Source of the DNA: Thermosynechococcus sp.
GTDB lineage: Bacteria > Cyanobacteriota > Cyanobacteriia > Thermosynechococcales > Thermosynechococcaceae
Assembly: GCF_025999095.1 (NCBI RefSeq)
Contig: NZ_AP024678.1
Location: 1,519,527-1,583,526 of the forward strand
Direction of reading: 5' to 3'
DNA: 64,000 nucleotides
In this document: positions 54,636 through 62,980 of the stretch, in pieces
How positions within the stretch are numbered: the stretch's first letter is position 1
Layout of the letters: each line of letters opens with the position of its first letter
Position numbers and translations under genes: made by a program
The notes under the pieces: model-generated
The model's database searches: none
Seen by the model: the letters and a program-made list of their open reading frames with translations, nothing else
Told to the model about the DNA's origin: nothing

Positions 54636-55918
54636 GACATGCCCAAAACCCGCAAAACGGAGGGCACTGCTTCAATGTCTGCCATTTGGGCAATCTCGGC
54701 CATCGCTTGGCGAAACTCGCCCTCGCGCACGTGGTGGGTGACAATCACAATTTCTGCCAGCTCGTTATGGCTGCCAATTTGAACTAGGGATTCCAAGCTA
54801 ACATGATGCTGACCAAAGCAGGTGCCCAGTTTTCCCAGCACCCCCGGATGATCTTGGGCATGGACACGAGCATAGAAGCGACTATCCACCTCTGCCATCG
54901 GTAGCAGCGGCATAAACTGATTGTGCTGGCAGGTGAGCAAAGGGTGGCTGGCGGGTCCCTGGGGTAGAAGAGCAGCAACGTTAATTAAATCTGCCACGAC
55001 GGCACTGGCGGTTGCCCCTGCCCCGGCACCGGGACCATAGAACATCACCTGTCCTAAGGGCTCTGCCTCTAGGAGAATGGCATTATAGACGCCATTGACA
55101 CCCGCAAGGGGATGATCGAGGGGCACGAGGGTGGGATGAACGCGCACCTCAAGGGGCTGACCACTGAGTTGGCGGGCGATCGCCAGCAGTTTAATGCGAA
55201 ACCCCAGTTTTTCAGCGTAGGCAATATCCACTGCTGTGATCCCACCAATGCCCTCGGCATAGACTTCTTCGCGGCGAATCCGTCCTCCAAAGGCAAGGCT
55301 GGCCAGAATGGCAATTTTATCCGCTGCATCCCAACCCTCAATGTCGGCACTGGGATCAGCTTCGGCATAGCCTAGGCGCTGGGCATCGGCAAGGATGGGG
55401 GCAAGATCCCCCTGCTCCTGCTGCATGCGGGTCAAAATGTAGTTGGTGGTGCCATTGAGAATGCCGCTGACACTGTGGATACGATTGGCCCCGAGGCTCT
55501 GTCGTAGCGCTTGAATGACGGGAATGCCACCGGCTACGGCAGCTTCGAGCATCACATAGACCCCTTGGGCATTGGCAGCATCAAAAATTTCGGCACCATG
55601 ACGGGCAATGACGGCCTTGTTGGCGGTCACAATGTGCTTGCCATGGGCAATGGCCTTGAGGATCAGCGATCGCGCCGGTTCAATACCGCCGAGGACTTCC
55701 ACCACAATGTCAATGGCTGGGTTGGTGACAATGCTTTCCAAATCCGTTGTCAAAAGTTGCCGATCAAGGGCAACGGCACGGGGCTTATGGGGATCCCGTA
55801 CCCCCACTTGGGCGATCGCCAGTTCCTTGAGCAGGGGATGGCGCCCCGCTGGATCTGCCAAAATTTGCGCCACAGCGCCACCGACCGTGCCCAATCCCAG
55901 TAAACCAATGTGATACAT
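54632..55918 (-). CDS. hom: Homoserine dehydrogenase
   Basis: 428 residues. NAD(P)-binding GLLGLGTVGGAVAQIL, VEVLGGIEPARSLILKA, VTANKAVIARHG, SGILNGTTNYILTRM, and the catalytic region EGWDAADKIAILASLAFG. A C-terminal ACT domain (about 345-428, FYARVHAQDHPGVLGKLG) suggests feedback control by threonine. It reduces aspartate semialdehyde on the way to threonine, methionine and isoleucine. The gene stands alone here. Confidence 0.95.
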   Translation of the reverse strand: MYHIGLLGLGTVGGAVAQILADPAGRHPLLKELAIAQVGVRDPHKPRAVALDRQLLTTDLESIVTNPAIDIVVEVLGGIEPARSLILKAIAHGKHIVTANKAVIARHGAEIFDAANAQGVYVMLEAAVAGGIPVIQALRQSLGANRIHSVSGILNGTTNYILTRMQQEQGDLAPILADAQRLGYAEADPSADIEGWDAADKIAILASLAFGGRIRREEVYAEGIGGITAVDIAYAEKLGFRIKLLAIARQLSGQPLEVRVHPTLVPLDHPLAGVNGVYNAILLEAEPLGQVMFYGPGAGAGATASAVVADLINVAALLPQGPASHPLLTCQHNQFMPLLPMAEVDSRFYARVHAQDHPGVLGKLGTCFGQHHVSLESLVQIGSHNELAEIVIVTHHVREGEFRQAMAEIAQMADIEAVPSVLRVLGMS

Positions 55919-55963
55919 CAGAGCCGTCCTATTGCACTGTTCCTATTATCAGTTGCCCTCGCC

Positions 55964-57487
55964 CTAGTCACACACATGGCGAACGTAGGGCTCCTCCTCC
56001 GGTAAAAAGGGTTCAAAATTGGCCATCTGGCTTTCTAGCAGTTCTGGAGTAGCCTCGGCAATATCCCCCTGGCGATCGCTCAAGCGGCGGCGCAGTTCCT
56101 CCGGCGGTGCATTGCAGAAATGGATCTCCAGGGGCGTGTGCAGTTTCTCGGCTAGGGCAATCACCGGTTGGCGCAGCGCCACGCGATCGTACTTCGCATC
56201 CAAAATCACCGTTTGTCCCTGACGCAGCAACAGTTCTGCATAAACCAAGAGTTGATCGTAGGTTTTTTGGGTCATGGCCTCAGAATAGAGATCTAGTTCG
56301 GGAAAATCTCTACTGTGGCGGTCTAGTGGCAAGCCTGCCAAGTGCTTGCGCACGGCATCGGAGCGAATTTGAACTGCTTGCTCCGCCTGGGCTAGTCGCC
56401 GTCCCCGCGTACTTTTGCCTGCCCCTGAAAGACCGCACATGACATAGAGTTTTGCCGAACGCGGCTGGGTATAGCGATAGGCGGCTGCATAGTAAGCAGA
56501 GGCGGTGGCTTGGATTTGGGCCTTTGCGGCGGTGCTAATGGCCGGGTCATTGAGGGCCAAGGCGTTCACATTGCCCCGAATATAGGCTCTCACACACAGG
56601 TACAGGGGCAAGAGCACCGCCCCCTCATAGTCACCACTCCATTCCAAGTAGGTGTTGAGGAAAAGATTGGCCAGGTCACCACGACCGCGAAACTCCAAAT
56701 CCATCAGCAAAAAGGCGGCGTCATAGATGCCATCAATATTGCGAAATTCTTCGTTGAACTCAATACAGTCAAAAATTTGGACCCTGCCCCTGTATAGACA
56801 GATATTATTCAGGTGCAGATCGCCGTGGCACTCGCGAATTTTGCCCCCTGCCTGCCGCTGCACAAACCACTCTTGATGACGGCTCAAAAAGTCATCGGTA
56901 AAGGCTTGAATGGCCGCGTACTGCGCTGGGGATTGACACCGACCGACAAACTGGGCAGCCAAGGCATGGCAGTTGTTAATCACTTGGGCGATCGCCCGCG
57001 GAGAGCCAAATTTACTAATGTGGGGACTCGTAGCAGCGCTGCGGTGGAAGCCGGCTAGTTCTTTGCCGAGGGATTCAATCAGGTGAGGGGTGACTTGGTT
57101 AGCCGCAAAGAGGTGAGAAAACAGTTGCGACTGATCAAATTGGCGCATTTGCACAGCATAGTCAATGACCTCAGCCCCCGCGGGTAAGTCTTGGGGATCC
57201 GCCACACAATAGCGATCGCCCACCGCCACAATGGGCAGCACCCCCAAGTAGAGATCTGGCGCCAAGCGGCGATTAAGCCGCAACTCCTCCTGACAGTAAA
57301 ACAGCCGCTTGTCTAGAGTTGTAAAGTTCAAAAAACCAAAGTCCGCTGGCTTTTTCACCTTATAGGCATACTCCCCCGTCAGAAACACATAGGAAATATG
57401 CGTTTGCAGCAATTCAATCGGCGCGGTGACCGCATGGGGGTAGGCAGCAGGGGTTAATAGGGCTTCAACAAAGGCAGGCAAAGACAT
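55964..57487 (-). CDS. Fusion of APH-like kinase domain and P-loop nucleotide kinase-like domain
   Basis: About 507 residues from ATG 57487; the frame runs to 57562 without support. The N-terminal ~340 residues fold like aminoglycoside phosphotransferases, with HGDLHLNNICLYR (catalytic base and Asn) and IFDCIEFNEEFRN (metal Asp). The C-terminal ~170 residues have P-loop CGLSGAGKSTRGRRLAQ and look like small-molecule kinases (COG0645). Such two-domain proteins are widespread in bacteria and not antibiotic-resistance genes as a rule; the substrate is unknown. It diverges from panB. Confidence 0.82.
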   Translation of the reverse strand: MSLPAFVEALLTPAAYPHAVTAPIELLQTHISYVFLTGEYAYKVKKPADFGFLNFTTLDKRLFYCQEELRLNRRLAPDLYLGVLPIVAVGDRYCVADPQDLPAGAEVIDYAVQMRQFDQSQLFSHLFAANQVTPHLIESLGKELAGFHRSAATSPHISKFGSPRAIAQVINNCHALAAQFVGRCQSPAQYAAIQAFTDDFLSRHQEWFVQRQAGGKIRECHGDLHLNNICLYRGRVQIFDCIEFNEEFRNIDGIYDAAFLLMDLEFRGRGDLANLFLNTYLEWSGDYEGAVLLPLYLCVRAYIRGNVNALALNDPAISTAAKAQIQATASAYYAAAYRYTQPRSAKLYVMCGLSGAGKSTRGRRLAQAEQAVQIRSDAVRKHLAGLPLDRHSRDFPELDLYSEAMTQKTYDQLLVYAELLLRQGQTVILDAKYDRVALRQPVIALAEKLHTPLEIHFCNAPPEELRRRLSDRQGDIAEATPELLESQMANFEPFLPEEEPYVRHVCD

Positions 57488-57818
57488 GTGTATTGTGAGT
57501 GAACGACCCCCGACGCTCCTCTTCCCTGAATAAACACATTTCAGAGGGGGATCGGGCTTCACGTTTTATGGATATCTTTATACACCGGTCTTAGGGTGCT
57601 GCCACCGTGGAATCCAGGGCGCAGACATATAAGACCTATCAAGGAAACTCTCCCGAGACCTCAGTTCTCTTTAATCAATCATACCCTATACAGCTGTGAC
57701 CTCGACACTGAATTTACTTTTGAGTGAACAGAATTCGCAATGGGCGGCTTCCTGCTGATAAAGCTCAATTGACGTTTTCTCTGTTCCTTTAGAGGATGGG
57801 GATACAACCCTTTTAGAT
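57488..57818. other. Divergent intergenic region upstream of panB
   Basis: 331 bp without a gene. It contains a stem-forming segment at 57587-57636 and an AGAGGATGGGGAT stretch about 30 bases before panB. Confidence 0.45.
57587..57636. ncRNA. Candidate structured RNA or cruciform
   Basis: GGTCTTA (57587-57593) pairs perfectly with TAAGACC (57630-57636). Inside, GGTG-CTGC-CACC makes a second hairpin. The 50-base segment could be a small RNA or the 5' leader of the minus-strand fusion gene or of panB. Strand is unknown and no known family matched. Confidence 0.3.
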
Positions 57819-58610
57819 ATGGCTATGGTGCGTCGCCCTGTAACATTACCCCAACTCCAAGAAAAAAAAGTGCTGGGAGAACCCATTACCATGCTCACGG
57901 CTTGGGATTACCTGTGGGCACGCCTGTTGGATGCGGCAGGGGTAGATGTGATCCTTGTGGGGGATTCCCTGGGGATGGTTGCCCTGGGATATCAAACCAC
58001 GTTGCCTGTGACCCTTGACCAGATGATTCACCATGCCCAAGCCGTGCGCCGAGGCGTTACCCATAGTTTCCTGGTGTGTGATCTGCCCTTTTTGAGCTAC
58101 CAAGAAAGCCCTGAACAGGCTCTGAGATCGGCGGGGCGCTTAATCAAAGAGGCAGAAGTGCAAGCGGTGAAAATGGAAGGCGCCTCCCCTGTGGTGCAGG
58201 CAGCCACGCGGCGCTTAGTGGAGGCGGGAATTCCAGTGCTGGGTCATGTGGGTCTATTGCCGCAGCGGGTGCATCAGTTGGGGGGATGGCGACAACAGGG
58301 GAATACTCCCCAGGGGGCAGCCGGGATTCTAGCGGATGCCCTTGCCCTTGCCGATGCCGGTGCCTTTGCCGTGATTTTGGAGCATATTCCTGCGGCTTTG
58401 GCGCAGCAGATTACTGCCCAGCTCAAGATTCCCACGATTGGGATTGGCGCCGGCCCCCACTGCGATGGTCAGGTACTGGTGACGGCTGATATCTTGGGTT
58501 TAAGCGACCAGGTGCCGCCCTTTGCCAAGGTATATGCCGACTTGGGAACACAGGCGATCGCCGCCATTGAAAATTACTGCCAAGCCGTCAAATCGCGGCA
58601 ATTTCCCTGA
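57819..58610 (+). CDS. panB: 3-methyl-2-oxobutanoate hydroxymethyltransferase
   Basis: 263 residues. Family blocks are [25 protein letters not shown] (parts), [37 protein letters not shown] and the catalytic [14 protein letters not shown]. It adds a hydroxymethyl group from methylene-THF to ketoisovalerate, the first step to pantothenate. ATG at 57819, or 57825 two codons later. It ends one base before the convergent dnaJ stop. Confidence 0.96.
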   Translation: MAMVRRPVTLPQLQEKKVLGEPITMLTAWDYLWARLLDAAGVDVILVGDSLGMVALGYQTTLPVTLDQMIHHAQAVRRGVTHSFLVCDLPFLSYQESPEQALRSAGRLIKEAEVQAVKMEGASPVVQAATRRLVEAGIPVLGHVGLLPQRVHQLGGWRQQGNTPQGAAGILADALALADAGAFAVILEHIPAALAQQITAQLKIPTIGIGAGPHCDGQVLVTADILGLSDQVPPFAKVYADLGTQAIAAIENYCQAVKSRQFP

Positions 58611-58611
58611 C

Positions 58612-59547
58612 TTAGATCGGCCAATGGGCACGGGGATTAAAGGTACGGAGCGATCGCAATTTTTCGTAGAGGTCTTTTTCTTGGGCACTCAGGGATTTGG
58701 GGGGGACAATTTGCACCTTGGCAAGGAGATCGCCAGCCATGCCGCCACTACTGCGCCAGCCTTTGCCCCGTAACCGCAGCGATTGCCCCGATCGCGTTCC
58801 CGCCGGCACATTCAAAACCACATTCCCCGAAGGTGTCGGCACCGTCACCTGCGCACCCAAAGCCGCCTCATCGGGAGTGATAGGCAAATCAATCACCAGT
58901 TGATCATCCTCAAAGCGGAAGAGGGGATGGGGCGCCACCTGTACCGTGAGATATAAATCTCCCCGCTGTTGACTATAGGGGTTATATTGACCTTTGCCCC
59001 GCAGCCGCAACTTTGTCCCTGGCTTAATGCCAGCGGGAATCGTCACGGTCACCTGTTCATTACCAATGGCAAATGATTTTTGGCAGCCCTGAAAGGCCTC
59101 CTGAAAGCTAATTTGGATCTCCGCTTCTGCATCGGCACTGCCAAATCCTGAGGTGTCAAACCCAACCGTGCTCCAAGTGCGGGTACGCCCTGTGCCTGTC
59201 GCAAATCGCCCCAGCAATTCATTGATAAACTCTTCAAAGTTGGCAAACTGACTAAAATCAGCGCCAAAGTCGCCCACATTGACATTAAAGCCACCCGCCT
59301 CCGCGGCACTGGCCTGCTGCCAATACTGACCAAATTGATCGTATTTGCGTCGTTTTTGCGGATCTGAAAGCACTTCGTGGGCTTCGTTAATTTCCTTAAA
59401 ACGAGCTTCTGCCTCTTTATCCCCCGGATTCAAGTCGGGGTGGTACTTGCGAGCAAGGCGGCGAAAGGCCTGCCGAATTTCGGCCTCCGTGGCATTTTTG
59501 CTGACCCCGAGGATTTGGTAGTAATCTTTGAAGTCGGTACGCGCCAT
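58612..59547 (-). CDS. DnaJ-type co-chaperone without zinc finger (CbpA-like)
   Basis: 311 residues. A J-domain at residues 6-70 (DYYQILGVSKNATEAEIRQA, HPD in KYHPDLNPGD), a Gly/Phe-poor linker with EEFINELLGRFATGTGRTRT, then two C-terminal substrate-binding domains (VTIPAGIKPGTKLRLRGKGQ and LNVPAGTRSGQSLRLRGKGW). The CxxCxGxG zinc finger is missing, so it is a type II/B J-protein. It stimulates DnaK. Single gene. Confidence 0.93.
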   Translation of the reverse strand: MARTDFKDYYQILGVSKNATEAEIRQAFRRLARKYHPDLNPGDKEAEARFKEINEAHEVLSDPQKRRKYDQFGQYWQQASAAEAGGFNVNVGDFGADFSQFANFEEFINELLGRFATGTGRTRTWSTVGFDTSGFGSADAEAEIQISFQEAFQGCQKSFAIGNEQVTVTIPAGIKPGTKLRLRGKGQYNPYSQQRGDLYLTVQVAPHPLFRFEDDQLVIDLPITPDEAALGAQVTVPTPSGNVVLNVPAGTRSGQSLRLRGKGWRSSGGMAGDLLAKVQIVPPKSLSAQEKDLYEKLRSLRTFNPRAHWPI

Positions 59548-59661
59548 AGGAACATTCGCCTCTACGTAATCAAAAGATAAAGGTTGAGTATCAGGGCTGG
59601 CAGCAAATTAGGGCAAAAAGCTCAGTGCTATTATAGTTGAATCCCTTTATACCGTCTTGGC

Positions 59662-60765
59662 ATGGCGACGTTTCTTCGTCCAGAACTGAGCAACTTCCGC
59701 GCCTACTCCACCCCCACGAGCGACTCCCTACCCCTAGAACTGGACTACCTCGATACCAATGAGTTTCCGTGGGATTTGCCCACTGCCCTTAAGGAGGCGT
59801 TAGCTCAGCAGTACGTCAGCACCCTAGCCAGTCATCGCTATCCCGATAGTCACCACTGGCCACTGCGGCAGGCGATCGCCCGCTACGTCAGTGAACACAG
59901 CCCAACTGAAATTTCCCCACACCAAATTGCGGTTGGCAACGGCTCCGATGAGCTGATTCGCTCCATACTGCTGGCCACGGCGATTGGGGGCTACGGTTCT
60001 ATCCTAGTGGCAGAACCGACATTTTCCATATACGGGATCCTCGCCCAAACCCTAGGGATTCCCGTCCATCGGGCACCCCGTGATCCTGACACGTTTGCAG
60101 TGCAAATTGCCGCCGCCAATACCCTCATTGCCCAAGCGGCTCCACCGGTGCGCGTTCTCTTTATGCTGCAACCCAACTCGCCGACCGGAAACCCCCTCAC
60201 TGCAGCTGAGGTGGACTGGCTACGGCAGCTTCCTGAGGATATTTTAGTGGTGATTGATGAGGCCTATTTTGAATTTTCCGGCAAGACACTAGTGGGGGAC
60301 TTGGCAGCCCATCCTAACTGGTTGATTCTACGGACGTTTTCCAAGGCCTTTCGACTGGCGGCACATCGGGTCGGCTATGCCATTGGCAATGCAGAGGTGA
60401 TTGCGGTTTTAGAAAAAGTTCGTCTGCCCTATAACCTGCCTACATTTTCGCAAGTGGCGGCGCAAGTTGTGCTTGACCATCGTCAGGCCCTGCTCGCAGA
60501 AATTCCCACGGTGCTAGCGCAGCGGGATCAGCTCTATGAACGGCTTCAGTCCTGCCCCCAACTGCGGGTGTGGCCGAGTGTGGCCAATTTCCTCTTTTTC
60601 CGCTTGCGGGAACCCCAACACACTTTGCCCCTGTGGGCTGCCTTCAGGAGTCAGGGGACCCTTGTGCGGGCGATCGCCGGCGGCATCCGGGTAACCATTG
60701 GCACGCCTGCGCAGATGGAGCGCTTTTGGCAACGGCTGCAAGCCTATTTGAACCAACACGATTAA
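59662..60765 (+). CDS. hisC: Histidinol-phosphate aminotransferase
   Basis: 367 residues, a PLP aminotransferase of fold type I: VGNGSDELIRSI, LQPNSPTGNPL, VVIDEAYFEF and the PLP lysine in RTFSKAFRLAAHRVGY. It converts imidazole-acetol phosphate to histidinol phosphate. ATG 59662. It is 48 kb from hisIE in this window, so the His genes are dispersed. It converges on the pentapeptide-repeat gene. Confidence 0.93.
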   Translation: MATFLRPELSNFRAYSTPTSDSLPLELDYLDTNEFPWDLPTALKEALAQQYVSTLASHRYPDSHHWPLRQAIARYVSEHSPTEISPHQIAVGNGSDELIRSILLATAIGGYGSILVAEPTFSIYGILAQTLGIPVHRAPRDPDTFAVQIAAANTLIAQAAPPVRVLFMLQPNSPTGNPLTAAEVDWLRQLPEDILVVIDEAYFEFSGKTLVGDLAAHPNWLILRTFSKAFRLAAHRVGYAIGNAEVIAVLEKVRLPYNLPTFSQVAAQVVLDHRQALLAEIPTVLAQRDQLYERLQSCPQLRVWPSVANFLFFRLREPQHTLPLWAAFRSQGTLVRAIAGGIRVTIGTPAQMERFWQRLQAYLNQHD

Positions 60766-60773
60766 TCCGACAC

Positions 60774-61190
60774 CTAATCCGACAACCGGCCATTGGGGAG
60801 AACTGTGCCCCGCAGGGTTGCCGCGGCCAAGGAAGTACGGGTGAGTTTAGCACCTCGCAGATTGGCTCGACTCAGATTCGCCTGGTGCAGTTGCACCTCC
60901 GTGAGTTCAGCATTGATCAGCTGAACCTCAATCAGCTTGGTATCAGTCAAATCTACATTGGTGAGTGTGGCATTGCTTAAATCCGAACCACTGAGGTCTG
61001 CCCCTGCTAAATTCACGTCTTCTAGGGTGATACCGCGCAAATCAAGCCGCCGAAAGTCACGCCGCCCTCTGCCATAATCCGCCAGCATTTGATTGGCTCT
61101 ATTTTGATTAATAATGGCTGGGGCGTAGCGACTGAGAAAACCATGTTTATCAAAGGAGTCTGAAGATCGCCCCGAAGAAGCAGACATCAC
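60774..61190 (-). CDS. Pentapeptide-repeat protein
   Basis: 138 residues. After a ~45-residue N-terminal segment come about 16 pentapeptide units of the A(D/N)LXX type (LAGADLSGSDLSNATLTNVD, LINAELTEVQLHQANLSRAN), which form a right-handed beta-helix. Function unknown; the class is abundant in cyanobacteria. ATG at 61190 or 61187. Confidence 0.85.
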   Translation of the reverse strand: MMSASSGRSSDSFDKHGFLSRYAPAIINQNRANQMLADYGRGRRDFRRLDLRGITLEDVNLAGADLSGSDLSNATLTNVDLTDTKLIEVQLINAELTEVQLHQANLSRANLRGAKLTRTSLAAATLRGTVLPNGRLSD

Positions 61191-61336
61191 TAAAGTTACG
61201 AAAGTTAGGATCAGGATTCGGATGATTTTACTATAGCCTAAGCCTAGGGCAGCAAGCGTTTTTGAGACTCGTGGCCACAGGATCTGAAGAAAGTGGCATA
61301 CTGCTATAGATAAGGAACCAATAGGGAGATAACGCT

Positions 61337-62068
61337 GTGGGACTCTTTGATCGCGTCAGCCGTGTGGTTCGCAGTTGGCTCAATGCGCTGGTGGGTGCTG
61401 CCGAAGATCCTGAACAAATTCTCGAGCAGACCATGATCGAAATGCAGGACAATCTGGTAACACTGCGGCAAGCCGTTGCCCAAGCGATCGCCTCCCAAAA
61501 GCGGTTAGAGCAACAGTTCAACCAAAATCAACAGCAGGCGGCTGAGTGGGAACGCCGGGCCAAAATTGCCCTACAACATGGGGATGAGCAACTGGCGCTG
61601 GAGGCCTTGAGTCGCAAAAAAACAGCACTCAATGCAGCCATGGCCCTCAAAGGGCAACTGGAGCAGTCTGTGACTCAAGTAGAAACGCTCAAAAAACAAA
61701 TGCAACAACTTGAAAGCAAGATTGCTGAAGCGAGAACCCGCAAAGAAATGCTAGTGGCACGGGCACGGGCAGCCAAGGCCTCAGAGCAACTGCAACAAAC
61801 CTTTAGCAGTATGAACATCAACGCCCCCATGGCCGCCTTTGAGCGCATGGAAGAGCGGGTTCAGGAACTGGAGGCTCGCTCCCAAGCGGTGGCTGAACTC
61901 AATAGCGATACCCTCGAGGCCAAGTTTGCTGCCCTCGAAGCGGGCAGTGTGGAGGAGGACTTAGCGCGGCTGAAGGCAGAGTTAGCCAATCCGCAACTGT
62001 CCCCCAGTAGCACCCCTGCCTACGATCCAGAGTTGGAAGCGCTGCGGCGGCAACTGGAGAAAAACTAA
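61337..62068 (+). CDS. vipp1: Vipp1/PspA (IM30) membrane-remodelling protein
   Basis: 243 residues, nearly all alpha-helical: an N-terminal amphipathic helix (GLFDRVSRVVRSWLNALVG), then long coiled coils (EQILEQTMIEMQDNLVTLRQ onward). A linker with Ser/Pro leads to a short C-terminal helix (YDPELEALRRQLEKN), the extension typical of Vipp1 as opposed to PspA. The protein forms ESCRT-III-like rings and supports thylakoid membranes. The start is GTG 61337 after AGGGAGA (61323-61329). The ECF T gene follows 9 bp after the stop. Confidence 0.92.
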   Translation: MGLFDRVSRVVRSWLNALVGAAEDPEQILEQTMIEMQDNLVTLRQAVAQAIASQKRLEQQFNQNQQQAAEWERRAKIALQHGDEQLALEALSRKKTALNAAMALKGQLEQSVTQVETLKKQMQQLESKIAEARTRKEMLVARARAAKASEQLQQTFSSMNINAPMAAFERMEERVQELEARSQAVAELNSDTLEAKFAALEAGSVEEDLARLKAELANPQLSPSSTPAYDPELEALRRQLEKN

Positions 62069-62077
62069 CTATTTTCC

Positions 62078-62980
62078 ATGGATTTGCTGCGATCGCTCCC
62101 CCTAGGGCTCTACCTTGAACAACCGATCACTTGGCTGCACCGCCTTGATCCACGGGTCAAGTTGGCATGGTTGATGACATTTCTGTTGGCCCCCATTTTA
62201 GCGGATGTCACTTGGCGGTTGGGGCTAGTGGTCAGCTTAATTCTGCTGACACTCGTAGGGGGAATTCCCGCACGGGTATGGCGGCGGCAACTGCTGTGGC
62301 TCCTCCTGGTGGGTAGTTTAATTCTAGTGATCACAGCTTTGATGCCCGATGGGATGGCTGTCACCTATCAACCCCGCCGTCCCTTGGCAGCGGCAGTTCC
62401 GGCCACGAGTTACCGCTATATCCTGTGGCAATTTCACGCCCAGGTGGGTCAGTTTCCCCTTCAGCTGCAAGTCTCCCAGCGATCGCTGGATTTAGGCATC
62501 CGCCTGAGTACCCTCCTGTTTACACTCCTGTACAGTACGCATTTGTTTTTGCTCACCACTGCTCCTGAGGAAGTGACCGCTGGCTTAGAAAATCTCATGC
62601 AGCCCCTGAAACGCTTTAAGCTGCCGGTGGCCGAAATTGCCCTGACGTTGACACTTTCACTGCGGTTTATTCCCTTGGTCTTGGAAGAAGTGCAAAACCT
62701 GAGCCGCTCGGTGCGGACTCGTGCCATCAATTGGCGACTCGTGGGCATTAAAGGCAGTATCAAGCTGTGGCTCACCTTAGCGGTACGGCTGTTGGAAAAT
62801 TTGCTCCTGCGGGCAGAACAGGTGGCCTGCGCAATGCACGTGCGGGGCTTTCAAGAACCGGGAACCTACGATAATCCGTGGCACCATCTGCGATTGCAGC
62901 GGCGAGATTGGTTGGCCTTGGGGGGTATGGGGCTATTTTGGTTAATTCGCTTGGGTTGGTTGGGGGTTGAGCACTCGTGA
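62078..62980 (+). CDS. ECF transporter T component (CbiQ/BioN-like), orphan
   Basis: 300 residues with about six hydrophobic helices. An N-terminal HRLDPRVKLAWLMTFLLAPI is the EcfT hallmark, and coupling helices show SLRFIPLVLEEVQNLSRSVRTRA and LLRAEQVACAMHVRGFQ. Not part of an operon with an ATPase or S component; the orphan ATPase at 46538 is a candidate partner. cbiQ (30048) is a separate paralogue. The vitamin or metal carried is unknown. Its stop overlaps the next ATG (TGATG). Confidence 0.88.
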   Translation: MDLLRSLPLGLYLEQPITWLHRLDPRVKLAWLMTFLLAPILADVTWRLGLVVSLILLTLVGGIPARVWRRQLLWLLLVGSLILVITALMPDGMAVTYQPRRPLAAAVPATSYRYILWQFHAQVGQFPLQLQVSQRSLDLGIRLSTLLFTLLYSTHLFLLTTAPEEVTAGLENLMQPLKRFKLPVAEIALTLTLSLRFIPLVLEEVQNLSRSVRTRAINWRLVGIKGSIKLWLTLAVRLLENLLLRAEQVACAMHVRGFQEPGTYDNPWHHLRLQRRDWLALGGMGLFWLIRLGWLGVEHS

